Assembly (NCBI RefSeq): GCF_003073475.1
Contig: NZ_CP029033.1
Span: forward strand, 1,612,001 to 1,676,000
Direction: 5' to 3'
Source of the DNA: Actinobaculum sp. 313
GTDB taxonomy: Bacteria; Actinomycetota; Actinomycetes; Actinomycetales; Actinomycetaceae
Length of the DNA: 64,000 nt
Part shown: positions 28,450-38,310 of the stretch, piece after piece
How positions within the stretch are numbered: the stretch's first letter is position 1
Layout of the letters: each line of letters opens with the position of its first letter
Made by a program: the position numbers and the translations under genes
Notes under the pieces: generated by a model
Told to the model about the DNA's origin: nothing
Database searches by the model: none
Seen by the model: the letters and a program-made list of their open reading frames with translations, nothing else

Positions 28450-28523
28450 TGGGCCCGGCCGGATTCGAACCGACGACACCTGCGGTGTAAACGCAGTGCT
28501 CTAACCAGCTGAGCTACAGGCCC
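28450..28523 (-). tRNA. tRNA-Val (UAC anticodon)
   Basis: The minus strand folds as a complete cloverleaf: acceptor GGGCCTG with CGGGCCC (one G-U or mismatch position aside), D-arm GCTCAGCTGGTTAGAGC, anticodon stem CTGCG/CGCAG around loop TTTACAC with anticodon TAC, and T-arm TCGGTTCGAATCCGG. The discriminator is A. The CCA end is not encoded. Confidence 0.93.
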
Positions 28524-28649
28524 ATGTCCACCCAGACCCCTATCGTGCGGTCACGGGTGGGCACTCGTCATACACTACCGCAAACTGATGGCAATCCGCA
28601 CGACGCGCGGTCGGCGTATCCGCAGGCGCACGCCGTGCAACCCGCCCGG

Positions 28650-29048
28650 CTAGCGACGCGGCCCCTGCGCCGTCAGACGCACACCGGTCCACGTGTCGCT
28701 GACCGCCACCGTTGTGGTAGCCAGCATCCCCGCCGTTTCCGCCGCCTCCTCGATGACGTCCGCCTGCACGTGACCAAGCTGCCGCGGACCGGGCACAAGA
28801 AGCCAGCACAGCGCCGCCTCTGAATCGAGGTTTGCCTTGATATCGAGGATGAGATCAGCGAGGTCATCGGCATCGCCGTCGTCGTCACGCCACCAGGCCA
28901 GTGCCCCATCCGCAATGTCTGGGTAGTCTTCATCCACTAACTCACCACCTATGGCCTCTTCAACCATTGCGCGCACGGTGGCGTCAACGTCATCGTCGTA
29001 TCCGAATTCTTGGACAACACTTCCCTCGGTGAAACCCAACGATCTCAT
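28650..29048 (-). CDS. DUF3052 family protein
   Basis: A 132-residue acidic soluble protein of the actinobacterial DUF3052 family. Characteristic parts are LGFTEGSVVQEFGYDDDVD at the N-terminus, LVDEDYPDIADGALAWWRDDDGD, and VQADVIEEAAETAGM followed by a C-terminal strand ending QGPRR. The start at 29048 fits the family N-terminus; no clear Shine-Dalgarno is seen and 12 further codons upstream are open without family sequence. It is divergent from aceE, the standard actinobacterial layout. The function is not established, but the constant neighbourhood suggests a link with pyruvate dehydrogenase or its regulation. Confidence 0.88.
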   Translation of the reverse strand: MRSLGFTEGSVVQEFGYDDDVDATVRAMVEEAIGGELVDEDYPDIADGALAWWRDDDGDADDLADLILDIKANLDSEAALCWLLVPGPRQLGHVQADVIEEAAETAGMLATTTVAVSDTWTGVRLTAQGPRR

Positions 29049-29273
29049 GGGAACTAGCCCACCGCATTCCCCGCGATTTCGCAAGTGGAGACACCTTCCG
29101 CGTGCCGCAATTCAGCTATGAGAAGGCACGACGTGAGCATAATGGCATACGGATCACACGCCAGAAGCGCTTAGGCAGGATAGACTTAGTCCACACCCGG
29201 GACTTTCGTCCATCATGACCGGTGGCACAGAACACACCCGGGGCCAACGCCGCTGTCAACCAAGGGAGATTCC

Positions 29274-32009
29274 ATGAGCCAGCAGACTCCACCCCTCATT
29301 AACGGTCAGCTCAGCCAGGTGCCCGATATCGACCCAGAAGAAACCAGTGAGTGGGTCGATTCAATCGATAACCTCATCGAGTCAGGAGGCGCCTTACGCG
29401 CCCGTTACATCCTGACCAGCCTGGAGCAGCGAGCACGCCAGAAGGGTGTGAACATCCCGCCAAATCTCGTCACTCCGTATATCAACACCATCCCGGTGGA
29501 AGACGAACCGTTCTATCCCGGTGACGAGACACTCGAGCGGCAGTTTCGACGCTGGGTGCGGTGGAACGCCGCAGTGATGGTGACCAGGGCGCAGCGCCCG
29601 GGCGTGGCAGTCGGCGGTCACATTTCGTCCTTCGCGGCGCAGGCAACGCTGTACGAAGTCGGTTTCAATAACTTCTTCCGCGGCAAAGATCACCTGGGCG
29701 GTGGCGACCAGGTGTACTTCCAGGGTCATTCCTCTCCCGGCAACTACGCGCGCGCCTTCCTGGAAGGTCGGCTACGTGAGGAAGATCTCGACTCGTTCCG
29801 GCAGCAGGTGTCACGGCCTTCCGGTGGGCGTGGCCTGCCCTCCTATCCGCATCCGCACCAGATGGCGGACTTCTGGGAGTTCCCGACCGTTTCCTTGGGT
29901 ATTGGTCCGCTCAATGCCATCTACCAGGCATGGTTCAACCGCTACCTCGATGAGCGCGGGATTAAGGACACCAAGAACCAGCACGTGTGGGCCTTCATGG
30001 GCGACGGCGAAATGGACGAGGCAGAATCGCGTGGACTACTGCAAACCGCCTCTTCACAGGGCCTCGACAATCTCACCTTCGTGATCAACTGCAACCTCCA
30101 GCGCCTGGACGGCCCGGTGCGCGGTAACGGCAAGATCATTCAGGAACTCGAAGCCTTCTTCAAGGGAGCCGGCTGGAACGTCATCAAGGTAATCTGGGGT
30201 CGCGAGTGGGATCGGCTCCTACAAGCCGATAAGGATGGCGCACTTGTCAATCTGATGAACGAGACGCTCGACGGCGATTATCAGAGTTTCAAAGCGCATG
30301 ACGGTGCCTATGTACGCAACGAATTCTTTGGGCGTGATCCCCGCACCAAGGCGATGGTGGCCGACTGGAGCGACGAGCAGATCTGGTCGCTTAAGCGCGG
30401 CGGCCACGACTACCGCAAGGTCTATGCGGCTTACAAAGCGGCTTTGGAGCATACCGGACGCCCCACCGTGATTCTCGCGCACACGATCAAGGGCTACGCG
30501 CTGGGAACCAACTTCGCCGGCCGAAATTCAACGCACCAGATGAAAAAACTGAATTCAGCGGACCTCAAACTGCTACGCGACACGCTACATCTCGACATCG
30601 ACGACACCCAGTTGGAGGATCCTTACACGGCTCCCTATTACAAGCCGGAGCCAGATCATCCCGCAATGCAATACATGCTGGACAAGCGCGCCGCACTTGG
30701 AGGCTTCTTGCCGGAACGACGCGTCTTTTCTCAAGGCGTCACCATGCCCAAGAAGAAGCACTTCGATACCTTGAAACCCGGCTCTGGAAAACAGAAAGTA
30801 GCCACCACGATGGCGCTGGTTCGCTTGGTGAAGGACCTCATCAAAGATAAAGACTTCGGCTACCGCATAGTGCCAATTATCCCGGATGAAGCCCGCACCT
30901 TCGGATTGGAGGCACTGTTCCCCTCAGCGAAGATCTTCAACACGCTTGGCCAGCAGTACACTGCGGTGGATCAAGACATGCTGCTGTCCTACAAGGAGTC
31001 TGAGAAGGGCCAGTTGCTGCACACCGGTATCTCGGAAGCCGGCTCGACTGCGGCCTTCACGGCTGTCGGTACCTCGTATGCCACCCATGGCACGCCAATG
31101 GTCCCCTTCTATATCTACTACTCCATGTTTGGTTTCCAGCGCACCGGAGACCTCTTCTGGGCGGCTGCCGACCAGATGGCGCGCGGCTTCGTCGTCGGTG
31201 CTACCGCTGGACGTACGACGCTCACGGGCGAAGGACTGCAGCATCTTGACGGTCATTCCCCGATCCTCGCTTCCACCAACCCGAGTGCAGTGATCTATGA
31301 CCCGGCCTATGCCTACGAGATCGCGCATATCTTCCGTGACGGCTTGGTGCGGATGTACGGCGACGGCTCTGACGGACGCGATCCGAATGTCTTTTACTAT
31401 CTGACCGTGTACAACGAACCCATTCACCAGCCCGCAGAACCGGAGAATGTGGATGCCGAAGGTATTCTTAAGGGCATCTATCTCCTCGACGGCGTCGAGG
31501 GCGATGGGCCGCGCGTGCAACTGCTTGCCTCCGGCGTAGGGGTGCCGTGGGCGCGCGAGGCGCGGCGCTTACTGGCAGAGGACTGGGGCGTGCGAGCGGC
31601 CGTTTGGTCGGTGACATCCTGGTATGAGTTGCGCAAGGATGGGCTCGCCGCCGATCAGCACAACTTCCTGCACCCGGAGGAGCCGATACGCACTGCATAT
31701 GTGACGGAGAAGCTACAGGGCGCCGAGGGGCCCTTTGTCGCCACCTCCGACTATGATCATCAGGTACAGGACGCAATCCGCCCCTGGATCCCCGGCGCAT
31801 ACTACACACTGGGCGCAAATGGGTTCGGGTTCTCAGATACCCGCTCAGCCGCACGGCGCAATTTCAAGATCGATGCCGCATCCATGGTGGTGCGCGCTCT
31901 GCAGGGCCTCGCAGACCAAGGGGCAATTGATCGCAGCGTGGTCAAGCAGGCAATTGACCGCTACGATCTGTTCAACCCCAATGCAGCGGAGCCTGTCCGC
32001 GATCTTTAG
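29274..32009 (+). CDS. aceE: Pyruvate dehydrogenase E1 component, homodimeric
   Basis: Thiamine-diphosphate enzyme that decarboxylates pyruvate and loads the acetyl group on E2 lipoate. The 911-residue length is typical. Motifs seen: [20 protein letters not shown] and [19 protein letters not shown] in the first domain, the ThDP/Mg motif [10 protein letters not shown] near residue 244 followed by [26 protein letters not shown], and the transketolase C-terminal part RFVTSD-like FVATSDY. The ATG is preceded by AAGGGAGATTCC. E2 and E3 partners are encoded at 2-5.2 kb. A 225-base divergent spacer separates it from the DUF3052 gene and should contain both promoters. Confidence 0.97.
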   Translation: MSQQTPPLINGQLSQVPDIDPEETSEWVDSIDNLIESGGALRARYILTSLEQRARQKGVNIPPNLVTPYINTIPVEDEPFYPGDETLERQFRRWVRWNAAVMVTRAQRPGVAVGGHISSFAAQATLYEVGFNNFFRGKDHLGGGDQVYFQGHSSPGNYARAFLEGRLREEDLDSFRQQVSRPSGGRGLPSYPHPHQMADFWEFPTVSLGIGPLNAIYQAWFNRYLDERGIKDTKNQHVWAFMGDGEMDEAESRGLLQTASSQGLDNLTFVINCNLQRLDGPVRGNGKIIQELEAFFKGAGWNVIKVIWGREWDRLLQADKDGALVNLMNETLDGDYQSFKAHDGAYVRNEFFGRDPRTKAMVADWSDEQIWSLKRGGHDYRKVYAAYKAALEHTGRPTVILAHTIKGYALGTNFAGRNSTHQMKKLNSADLKLLRDTLHLDIDDTQLEDPYTAPYYKPEPDHPAMQYMLDKRAALGGFLPERRVFSQGVTMPKKKHFDTLKPGSGKQKVATTMALVRLVKDLIKDKDFGYRIVPIIPDEARTFGLEALFPSAKIFNTLGQQYTAVDQDMLLSYKESEKGQLLHTGISEAGSTAAFTAVGTSYATHGTPMVPFYIYYSMFGFQRTGDLFWAAADQMARGFVVGATAGRTTLTGEGLQHLDGHSPILASTNPSAVIYDPAYAYEIAHIFRDGLVRMYGDGSDGRDPNVFYYLTVYNEPIHQPAEPENVDAEGILKGIYLLDGVEGDGPRVQLLASGVGVPWAREARRLLAEDWGVRAAVWSVTSWYELRKDGLAADQHNFLHPEEPIRTAYVTEKLQGAEGPFVATSDYDHQVQDAIRPWIPGAYYTLGANGFGFSDTRSAARRNFKIDAASMVVRALQGLADQGAIDRSVVKQAIDRYDLFNPNAAEPVRDL

Positions 32010-32030
32010 AGAAACCCGTAGGAAGCTCCC

Positions 32031-33346
32031 GTGACATTGATCCGAATGGCCGGGAACTTCCTACGGCGCCGCCGTGGCATCGTAGCGGCTATCGTCTTGC
32101 TCCAGCTCGCGCAGGTGCTTTTCAACCTATCGCTCCGTTGCTCGGCGCGGACATTATTGACCACGGAATCCTGCACGGTGACACCGCATTCATCTGGCAT
32201 ACGGGTGGCATCATGCTCGGTGCGACCCTGGTTCAGATGGGGTGTTCCGTTCTGGCGATCTATCTTGGTTCGCGTACCGCAATGGCACTGGGACGCGAGT
32301 TGCGGGCGGAGACTTTCCGGCACGTCCAACGCTTCACCACCGCTAACCGGCATCACTTCGATGCACCCACGCTGATCACCCGGACCACGAATGACGTCAC
32401 ACAGGTCCAGATGGTGGTGCTACTGACGTTCACCGTGATTGTCAACGCTCCCATCATGGGAATAGGCGGAGTGGTTATGGCGATCAGGCAGGACACTCAG
32501 CTGTCCTTACTGCTCCTACTGGTTGTTCCACTCCTCTTCACACTCATCCTGCTCGTCATGTCCGCACTGAGTCCCCGGCATGTGATCCAGCAGCAGCGCA
32601 TTGATCGCATCTCGACGCTTCTGCGCGAGCAGCTCACCGGAGTGCGCGTAATCCGGGCTTTTCGCCGACAAGGCGCCGAGGCGCGCACATTTGACGACGC
32701 CAATACGCAGCTGCGTTCATCTCCCACCTCATGATGATTCTCGGCGCCGTCACGATGACGGGAATGATGTCCATGCTCTATACGCGCCGGCAGGTCTCCG
32801 CCAAACGGATCCGGGAAATCCTTGATACCCGGCCGTCAATTGCCGCACCGGAGCATCCACTGCACATTCCTTCCGGCCCGCTGACCTTTGCCCGTGATCC
32901 TGTGACGCTACGGTATCCGGGAGCGGAGGAACCCGTGCTGCGGGACGTCAGCTTGACACTGGCTCCGGGCACTACGACCGCGATCATTGGCTCCACCGGC
33001 TCGGGAAAGTCTTCGATTGTACGACTATTGCCTCGGCTCGTGGATGCTGGCGACGGCGCCATCACCGCCGGAGGCATCCCGCTGACAGCACCGGATCCTG
33101 CGGAGCTGCGACGGCGCGTAGCCGTCGTACCGCAACCTTCTTGCTCTCCGGGACTGTTGCATCCAATGTCACGGGGCGTATTCGCCCGGAGGTGAGGAGG
33201 AACAACGCGTAATCGCGGCACTGAAGGCAGCCCAGACATGGGCCTTCGTCTCCGAAGCCGACATTCACGCCTCGATCAAGGCCGGCGGCCGTAACCTCTC
33301 CGGCGGGCAACGGCAGCGATTGACCATTGCCCGTGCATTGTACCGG
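32031..33346 (+). pseudogene. ABC exporter subunit A, decayed
   Basis: Remains of a membrane-plus-ATPase half-transporter. It starts with GTG at 32031 (MTLIRMAGNFLRRRRGIVAAIVLL) 21 bases after aceE. A missing C near 32135 shifts frame to LLGADIIDHGILHGD. The transmembrane part continues to FDDANTQLR near 32712, where it jumps directly to FISHLMMILGAVTM: about 70-80 residues including a helix pair are gone. The ATPase has an intact Walker A (GSTGSGKSS) but two more frame losses near 33141 and 33185, keeps LSGGQRQRLTIARALYR, and then ends; Walker B, D-loop and switch His are missing. Unlike other broken genes here, a single base cannot restore it. Confidence 0.85.
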
Positions 33347-33391
33347 TGCCTGCCCGATCCCAGTGGTAAACGCCAAGCGGATTCGCTCCGC

Positions 33392-35269
33392 ATGAGGGAA
33401 CCCGGAAGCGGCGCAGCAGAGCCGTACAGCACCTCACGCGACCTGCGCACCGCCCTGAAACGTCTAGCGGACATGCTGCAGCCGGCGCGTCTACAAATCA
33501 TCGCCATTCTCCTCATTAGCCTGGCTGCCACCGTCGGTACCGTAGCAGCACCGAAGCTACTTGGAGACGCAACCAACCTGGTGGTTGATGGTGTTGCGGC
33601 ACACGGAGTCGACTTCGCCGCTTTGCTGCACCTGCTCGCCGTCGTAGCCGCGTACTACATCGCCGCCGGTGTTCTGCAGTTTATCGGCGGCTTCATCACT
33701 CGAATAGTTGTGCAAAACCTCGGCTATCGGCTACGAGGCGCTACGCGAGACAAAATCGACCGCCTGCCCCGGTCATTTCTCGGTAGGCAGCAGCGTGGCG
33801 ATTTGCTCTCCCGAGTCACCAACGACATCGGCAACATCACGCAAACCTTGCTGCAGACGCTTAACCAGCTAGTCTCCTCGATCTACCTCCTTATTGGCAC
33901 TCGCCATGATTTTTTCGACCTCATGGTCGCTTGCGTTGCTCTCGGTGGCCGTTCTGCCCATCGGCGTGGTCGGAACTCTGGCGATTCTGCGTCGCTCGCG
34001 GACACAGTTTCGGCGGCAATGGAAGACCACAAGAGACGTTTCCGCTATCATCGAGGAGTCGTTCACAGGCCTTGACGTCGTCACCGCTTACGGCCTTGGA
34101 AGAGGGGTTCGAGGACGTCTTCGACGAAGCCAATGAGCGGCTTTTTCAGGCGGGATTCCGCGGGCAGGCACTTTCGCAGCTGTCGCAACCAGTGATGAAC
34201 TTCGTCGCGAATCTCTCTTTTGTCATTGTGCTTGTTGCGGGTGCCTTCCAAGTCTGGGCAGGACGCTTGTCGATCGGTGGGATTCAGGCATTCATCCAGT
34301 ACTCCCGACAACTGACGAACCCCATCCAGGCACTTTCATCCATGGCGAATCTCATTCAGTCCGGTACCGCCTCCGGTGAGCGTGCCTTCGATTTTCTTGA
34401 TACCGCGGAGATGATGCCGGATGCGACCACCCCATACGAGGAGCTTGTGGCGCCGGAGAAGCGCCAGGGACACGTCGAATTCCGACACATACACTTCGGG
34501 TACACCGAGCGGGCAGTGATTGACGATCTCTCCCTGACCATTCAACACGGGCAAACCGTGGCCATCGTCGGACCAACCGGCGCAGGCAAGACCACGCTGG
34601 TGAATCTACTGATGCGCTTCTATGAACTCGACGGGGGCGAGAGCCTCCTTGACGGAATGCCCATCTCCAGCTCGAGCACGAAGGTTTGACACGGCTCGAG
34701 GCGAGATCCTCCTTGACGGAATGCCCATCTCCAGCATGACGAAGGATTCGTTGCGCGAACCCATGGGGATGGTTCTCCAGGACACGTGGCTGTTTGAAGG
34801 AACAATTGCCGAGAACCTTGCCTTCGGGCGCGAGGGCGCAGAACGCAGCGAGATCATTGCAGCGGCGGAAGCGACCGGCGGCGACCAGATGATCCGCATG
34901 CTGCCACTGGGCTACGATACCCCGGTCTCCGACGACGGCGGGTCGATCTCGGCCAGAGAGAAACAACTGCTCACATATAGCCCGAGCCTACCTGCGCGAC
35001 CCCGACATCCTCATTCTCGATGAGGCGACGTCGTCGGTTGATACCCGCACCGAAATGCTTGTGCAGCGCGCCATGGCGCGCTGCGGCGCGGGCGCACGTC
35101 GTTTGTGATCGCTCACCGTCTCTCAACGATCCGCAGTGTGGACCTCATCGTCGTTATGGAACACGGCGATGCCGTAGAAACCGGGCGGCACGAGGATCTC
35201 ATTGCTCGCGGCGGAGCATACGCGCGGCTGTATCAGGCGCAGTCTCTGGGAGCACAGCGTCACGAATGA
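33392..35269 (+). pseudogene. ABC exporter subunit B, decayed
   Basis: Second half-transporter, probably once the dimer partner of subunit A. It can be followed from MREPGSGAAEP at 33392 through LQIIAILLISLAATVGTV, LPRSFLGRQQRGDLLSRVTNDIGN, IEESFTGLDVVTAYGL, Walker A GPTGAGKTT, Walker [18 protein letters not shown] and IAHRLSTIRSVD to the stop at 35267. The frame changes near 33896 (about two bases missing), 34098 (one extra), 34671-34700 (64-bp duplication), 34976 (one extra) and 35083 (one C missing). The signature reads SISAREKQ instead of the usual SxGEKQ. Its 3' end overlaps the convergent HAD gene by 71 bases. Substrate unknown. Confidence 0.85.
34636..34735 (+). repeat. Short direct duplication inside exporter B
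   Basis: The 36 bases at 34636-34671 recur at 34700-34735 with one difference, giving a 64-base offset. The segment encodes GEILLDGMPISS just after Walker A. The second copy carries the correct downstream sequence; the first runs out of frame to a TGA at 34687. This is a duplication within the coding sequence and breaks the gene. Confidence 0.88.
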
Positions 35270-35888
35270 TGACCTCCAGTTCCTCAACCGTGGCCGCTGT
35301 TCTCCATGCCTGAACGTATTCTTCCTCGCGTGCTGCACCCCAGCGGACCAGAATCGTCCGCATGCCGTTGGCCGCTGCGCCGTCAGTGTCATAGCACCGA
35401 TCACCGACCATCAGGGCGTCAGCAGTTGCAATCCCCACGGCGCGCAGCGCCGCGAGAGCATCGGCTATGATCTCGCTTTTGCCCGCTCTTCCCTCCAGTG
35501 CATCGGAACCGCAGATCACCGTGAAATTGCCTGCGACACCGAGGTACTCCAATAGGTCACGCGCAGATTCTTCACGTTTAGAGGTGGCCACGGCCAGGGG
35601 GATACCGGCGGAGGCGAGATTCTTCAAGAGACCGCTAATACCGGGAAACAACAAGGTTTCGTACATGTGCTGTGCATACCGCGAACGGTATGCGCGCACG
35701 TAGTAAGCAATGTCGTCTACCCCGAGTTCTTGAAAGGAGCTTCGTAGGGGCGGCCCAATAAAGTGGCGGTAGAACGATGGGTCGTGATCAACACCTGCTT
35801 CTTCCCGCATCGTCTCCGCGAAGCACCGGGTAACAATCGGCTCCGAATCAGTCAATGTGCCGTCAAGGTCAAAGAGTACCGGTCTCAT
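35199..35888 (-). CDS. HAD-family phosphatase, phosphoglycolate-phosphatase-like
   Basis: A 229-residue haloacid-dehalogenase-type hydrolase of subfamily I with an alpha-helical cap. The nucleophile and acid are Asp7 and Asp9 in FDLDGTLTDSE; motif II is VATSKRE near residue 97; motif III/IV is MVGDRCYDTDGAAANGM near residue 168. Members hydrolyse small phosphomonoesters; the exact substrate cannot be read from sequence. The ATG overlaps the stop of the upstream YciO gene (ATGA), so the two are coupled. The 3' end overlaps the decayed exporter B by 71 bases. Confidence 0.92.
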   Translation of the reverse strand: MRPVLFDLDGTLTDSEPIVTRCFAETMREEAGVDHDPSFYRHFIGPPLRSSFQELGVDDIAYYVRAYRSRYAQHMYETLLFPGISGLLKNLASAGIPLAVATSKREESARDLLEYLGVAGNFTVICGSDALEGRAGKSEIIADALAALRAVGIATADALMVGDRCYDTDGAAANGMRTILVRWGAAREEEYVQAWRTAATVEELEVIIRDAVLPETAPDTAARMLRREQ

Positions 35889-36502
35889 AGTGATATGCCC
35901 GTCACGTCGCCGGCGCCCTGTCGAGCGATCTCGCCAGTTACAAGATCAAGTACCGTTGTCGCACCGCCTTCACCACACGGACCATCAACGACAATATCAA
36001 GCGCATGACCAATGGACTCGTTGACCTGCCATCCCTCGCTCAGCGGCTCCTCTTCACCGGGAAGAATGAGGGAGGAAGACAGCAGCGGTTCGCCCATCGC
36101 GCCGACCAATGCCTGCGTGATCTTGTGATCGGGAATTCTCACTCCCACCGTCCGCTTCTTCGGGTTCAGCGTCATACGGGGAACTTCCTTTGTCCCCTTG
36201 AGAATAAAGGTGTAGGGGCCGGGGGTCAGCGATTTGATGAGCCGGAAGTATGGGTTGTCCACAATGACGAGTTGACCGAGTTGCGCGAAATCATGGCAGA
36301 GCAGTGTGAAGTGGTGCTTCTCCCCCACTTGGCGGATGTCACGAATACGGTCTAGCCCCTCCTTATTTCCCAGGGCACAGACAATGGCGTAGCCGGAATC
36401 CGTTGGTAGTGCGGCGACTTCGCCTCTGCGTAGCCGTTCCACCACCCGGTCTATCAGGCGTGGTTGCGGGTCAATCGGGTGTATCTCAACAAGACGTGCC
36501 AT
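35885..36502 (-). CDS. Sua5/YciO/YrdC family protein (threonylcarbamoyl-AMP synthase-like)
   Basis: A 205-residue protein with the YrdC-like fold. Motifs seen: ALPTDSGYAIVCALGN near residue 30, KHHFTLLCHDFAQL, SLTPGPYTFILKGTKEVP and TVGVRIPDHKI. True TsaC/Sua5 enzymes make threonylcarbamoyl-AMP for the t6A modification of tRNA; this sequence is closer to the YciO branch (PRMTLNPKKRTVGVRIP), for which the activity is weaker or uncertain. It is coupled to the HAD phosphatase gene by a 4-base overlap. A separate TsaC may exist elsewhere in the genome. Confidence 0.88.
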   Translation of the reverse strand: MARLVEIHPIDPQPRLIDRVVERLRRGEVAALPTDSGYAIVCALGNKEGLDRIRDIRQVGEKHHFTLLCHDFAQLGQLVIVDNPYFRLIKSLTPGPYTFILKGTKEVPRMTLNPKKRTVGVRIPDHKITQALVGAMGEPLLSSSLILPGEEEPLSEGWQVNESIGHALDIVVDGPCGEGGATTVLDLVTGEIARQGAGDVTGISL

Positions 36503-36536
36503 ATCCTGAGCCTAGCGAATTATGCGAGGTGATGTT

Positions 36537-36746
36537 ATGAACAACCAGTTAATTGCCGTGGCGCGTGAGGTGCTGGCCCGCGAAGGCGTGCCGGAGGCGG
36601 AACATGTGGACATCAACTTTTCTTTGCGGGCAGTGGACCGTGTCACGCGATGGGCGGTGGCGGTTGCCATTGAGTCTGCCGGAGGCGGACAGCTTACAGA
36701 TGAGCAGATTTGCGCCGCCCAGACGATTCGCGACCTTCTTCCCTAG
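36537..36746 (+). CDS. Small hypothetical protein
   Basis: A 69-residue soluble protein beginning MNNQLIAVAREVLAREGVP. It is mildly acidic with likely helices at both ends, and contains one SLRAVDRVTRWAVAVAIES strand-helix section. I do not recognise a family. The start at 36537 is favoured by GAGGTGAT four bases upstream, a good Shine-Dalgarno; another ATG at 36522 has none. It lies alone on the plus strand between two minus-strand operons, divergent from the YciO gene by 34 bases. Codon use is in line with the neighbours. Confidence 0.6.
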   Translation: MNNQLIAVAREVLAREGVPEAEHVDINFSLRAVDRVTRWAVAVAIESAGGGQLTDEQICAAQTIRDLLP

Positions 36747-36843
36747 TCCACCCATCCACTGAACGACCTCCTACACCATCTGCGATATCACGGCGGATGA
36801 GGAACGGTCGGGTCACGCTCGCCGGGTACCCGATCGCCCACCG

Positions 36844-37350
36844 TCAACCGACTCGATGCAACCAACGCACCGGCGCACCTGCACCGGCATAACGGAACGG
36901 CTCCAACTCGTCGTCCCACGCCTGGCCCAGCGCCACATCCAGTAGTCGCCGAAGCTCGGCGGAGTCCTCTCCAGCTTGGTCGAGTGCGGCACGAATCCGA
37001 TTCTCCGGGACGACGACGTTCCCCGTCATGTCGGTCTGTGCGAAAAAGATCCCCAAACCAGGAGTGCATGACCATCTGCCTCCCTCGGAGACCGCAGTGG
37101 GGTCCTCTGTGATTTCGAAACGCAGATGTTCCCATCCGCCGAGCGCAGAGGCGAGCATCGCACCGGTACCCGCCTCACCGGTCCACGACGTTTCAGCGCG
37201 GTTCATCGACGGTAAGGCAGGTTGCCGAGTCCACTCGAAGTGCGGTTCGTAGCCGAGTACACTAGCAACCGCCCACTCAACATGAGGTTGAACGGCCGGT
37301 GTAACCGAGTGGATGAATATGACGCCTCGGGTGGCGTGTTTTGCCTTCAT
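36844..37350 (-). CDS. DUF3145 family protein
   Basis: A 168-residue protein of the actinobacterial DUF3145 family. Recognisable segments are RGVIFIHSVTPAVQPHVEWAV at the N-terminus (about residues 8-28), FEWTRQPALP, AETSWTGEAGTGAMLASALGGW and LEPFRYAGAGAPVRWLHRVG at the end. The protein is soluble with no signal peptide. Its role is unknown in the family. It sits between def and the YciO/HAD pair with gaps of over 90 bases on both sides, so it may be monocistronic. Confidence 0.9.
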   Translation of the reverse strand: MKAKHATRGVIFIHSVTPAVQPHVEWAVASVLGYEPHFEWTRQPALPSMNRAETSWTGEAGTGAMLASALGGWEHLRFEITEDPTAVSEGGRWSCTPGLGIFFAQTDMTGNVVVPENRIRAALDQAGEDSAELRRLLDVALGQAWDDELEPFRYAGAGAPVRWLHRVG

Positions 37351-37514
37351 AGCATCCTCCTGCGCTTCGGTGGCTTTCCCCTTGTCACCCGCACATCAGG
37401 ATGCGCCTTAAGTTTGCCACATCCGTTCTCTAAACACCAGCGTTCACGCCAATCTCTCCCGATGAGGCGCACCTTTCGGCCCGAGGGGAGCTAAGCGGAG
37501 CAGTGTTTATGCAC

Positions 37515-38000
37515 CTACAGATCACGAATGGCGCGCATCGCCTTCTTACGAACCGAGCGTTCCAACCGATCAATGTACAGATGCCCGTCCAAGTGGTCGC
37601 ATTCATGCTGAATGCACCTGCCCATCAGGCCTTCGCCCTCGACAATCTTCTTCTTGCCGTCCAGGTCGATCCCCTCCGCCCGTGCGTAGTAATGGCGTTT
37701 GGTTGGGAACCATAAGTCGGGCACTGACAAGCAGCCCTCATCGCCGTCTTGGAAACGATCCTCGGAGAGCTCTACAATCACCGGGTTTAGAATGTAGTCG
37801 ATCTCGCCGTCAATGTGCCAAGAGAAGGCCCGCATTGAAACACCGATCTGGTTCGCAGCCAATCCGGCGCGGCCGTCGTCGTCCACATTCTCCAGCAAAT
37901 CCTCAACCAATGCCCGCACTCCCGGTGTGATCTCATGAATTGGCGCACAGGGCGTGCGAAGGACGGGGTCGCCGACGATTCGGATCTCACGGTAGGTCAT
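37515..38000 (-). CDS. def: Peptide deformylase
   Basis: Removes the formyl group from the N-terminal methionine of new proteins. The 161-residue chain has all three family motifs: [10 protein letters not shown] near residue 45, EGCLSVP near residue 88 with the metal-binding cysteine, and QHECDHLDG near residue 130 with the two metal-binding histidines and the catalytic glutamate. The unusual feature is the change of the classical HExDH to HECDH, which is common in actinobacterial forms. It works just before the methionine aminopeptidase encoded at 19.7 kb. Confidence 0.96.
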   Translation of the reverse strand: MTYREIRIVGDPVLRTPCAPIHEITPGVRALVEDLLENVDDDGRAGLAANQIGVSMRAFSWHIDGEIDYILNPVIVELSEDRFQDGDEGCLSVPDLWFPTKRHYYARAEGIDLDGKKKIVEGEGLMGRCIQHECDHLDGHLYIDRLERSVRKKAMRAIRDL

Positions 38001-38059
38001 GGCCTGATCCTCTCACATCATGCACCGGCTTCGTGCTCGGACTATACCGGCGCGACGGC

Positions 38060-38093
38060 AAAAAACAAGGCCCGATTCCACGGAACCGGGCCT
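38060..38093 (-). terminator. Rho-independent terminator of tRNA-Asn
   Basis: On the minus strand AGGCCCGGTTCC pairs with GGAATCGGGCCT (one G-U pair) in a 12-bp hairpin, followed by TGTTTTTT. It begins five bases after the tRNA-Asn CCA end. This is the clearest classical terminator in the window. Confidence 0.9.
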
Positions 38094-38097
38094 GCCG

Positions 38098-38172
38098 TGG
38101 CTCCCGCGGCTGGACTCGAACCAGCAACCGTTCGATTAACAGTCGAGTGCTCTGCCATTGAGCTACGCGGGA
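38098..38172 (-). tRNA. tRNA-Asn (GUU anticodon)
   Basis: Complete cloverleaf on the minus strand: acceptor TCCCGCG with CGCGGGA, D-arm GCTCAATGGCAGAGC, anticodon stem TCGA around loop CTGTTAA with anticodon GTT, T-arm CTGGTTCGAGTCCAG. The discriminator is G and CCA is encoded. A strong terminator follows. Confidence 0.95.
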
Positions 38173-38310
38173 TCGCGACCAGAAAAACTATACCAGATGC
38201 AGGCGGTATGGCGAACACATGGAGTGCGGTTCCCGTCACGTCCGGGCATCACATGACCATGACCAACGAACTCCCGCTGTCACCGTGACGGCTCCCGGCG
38301 CATCCCTGGA

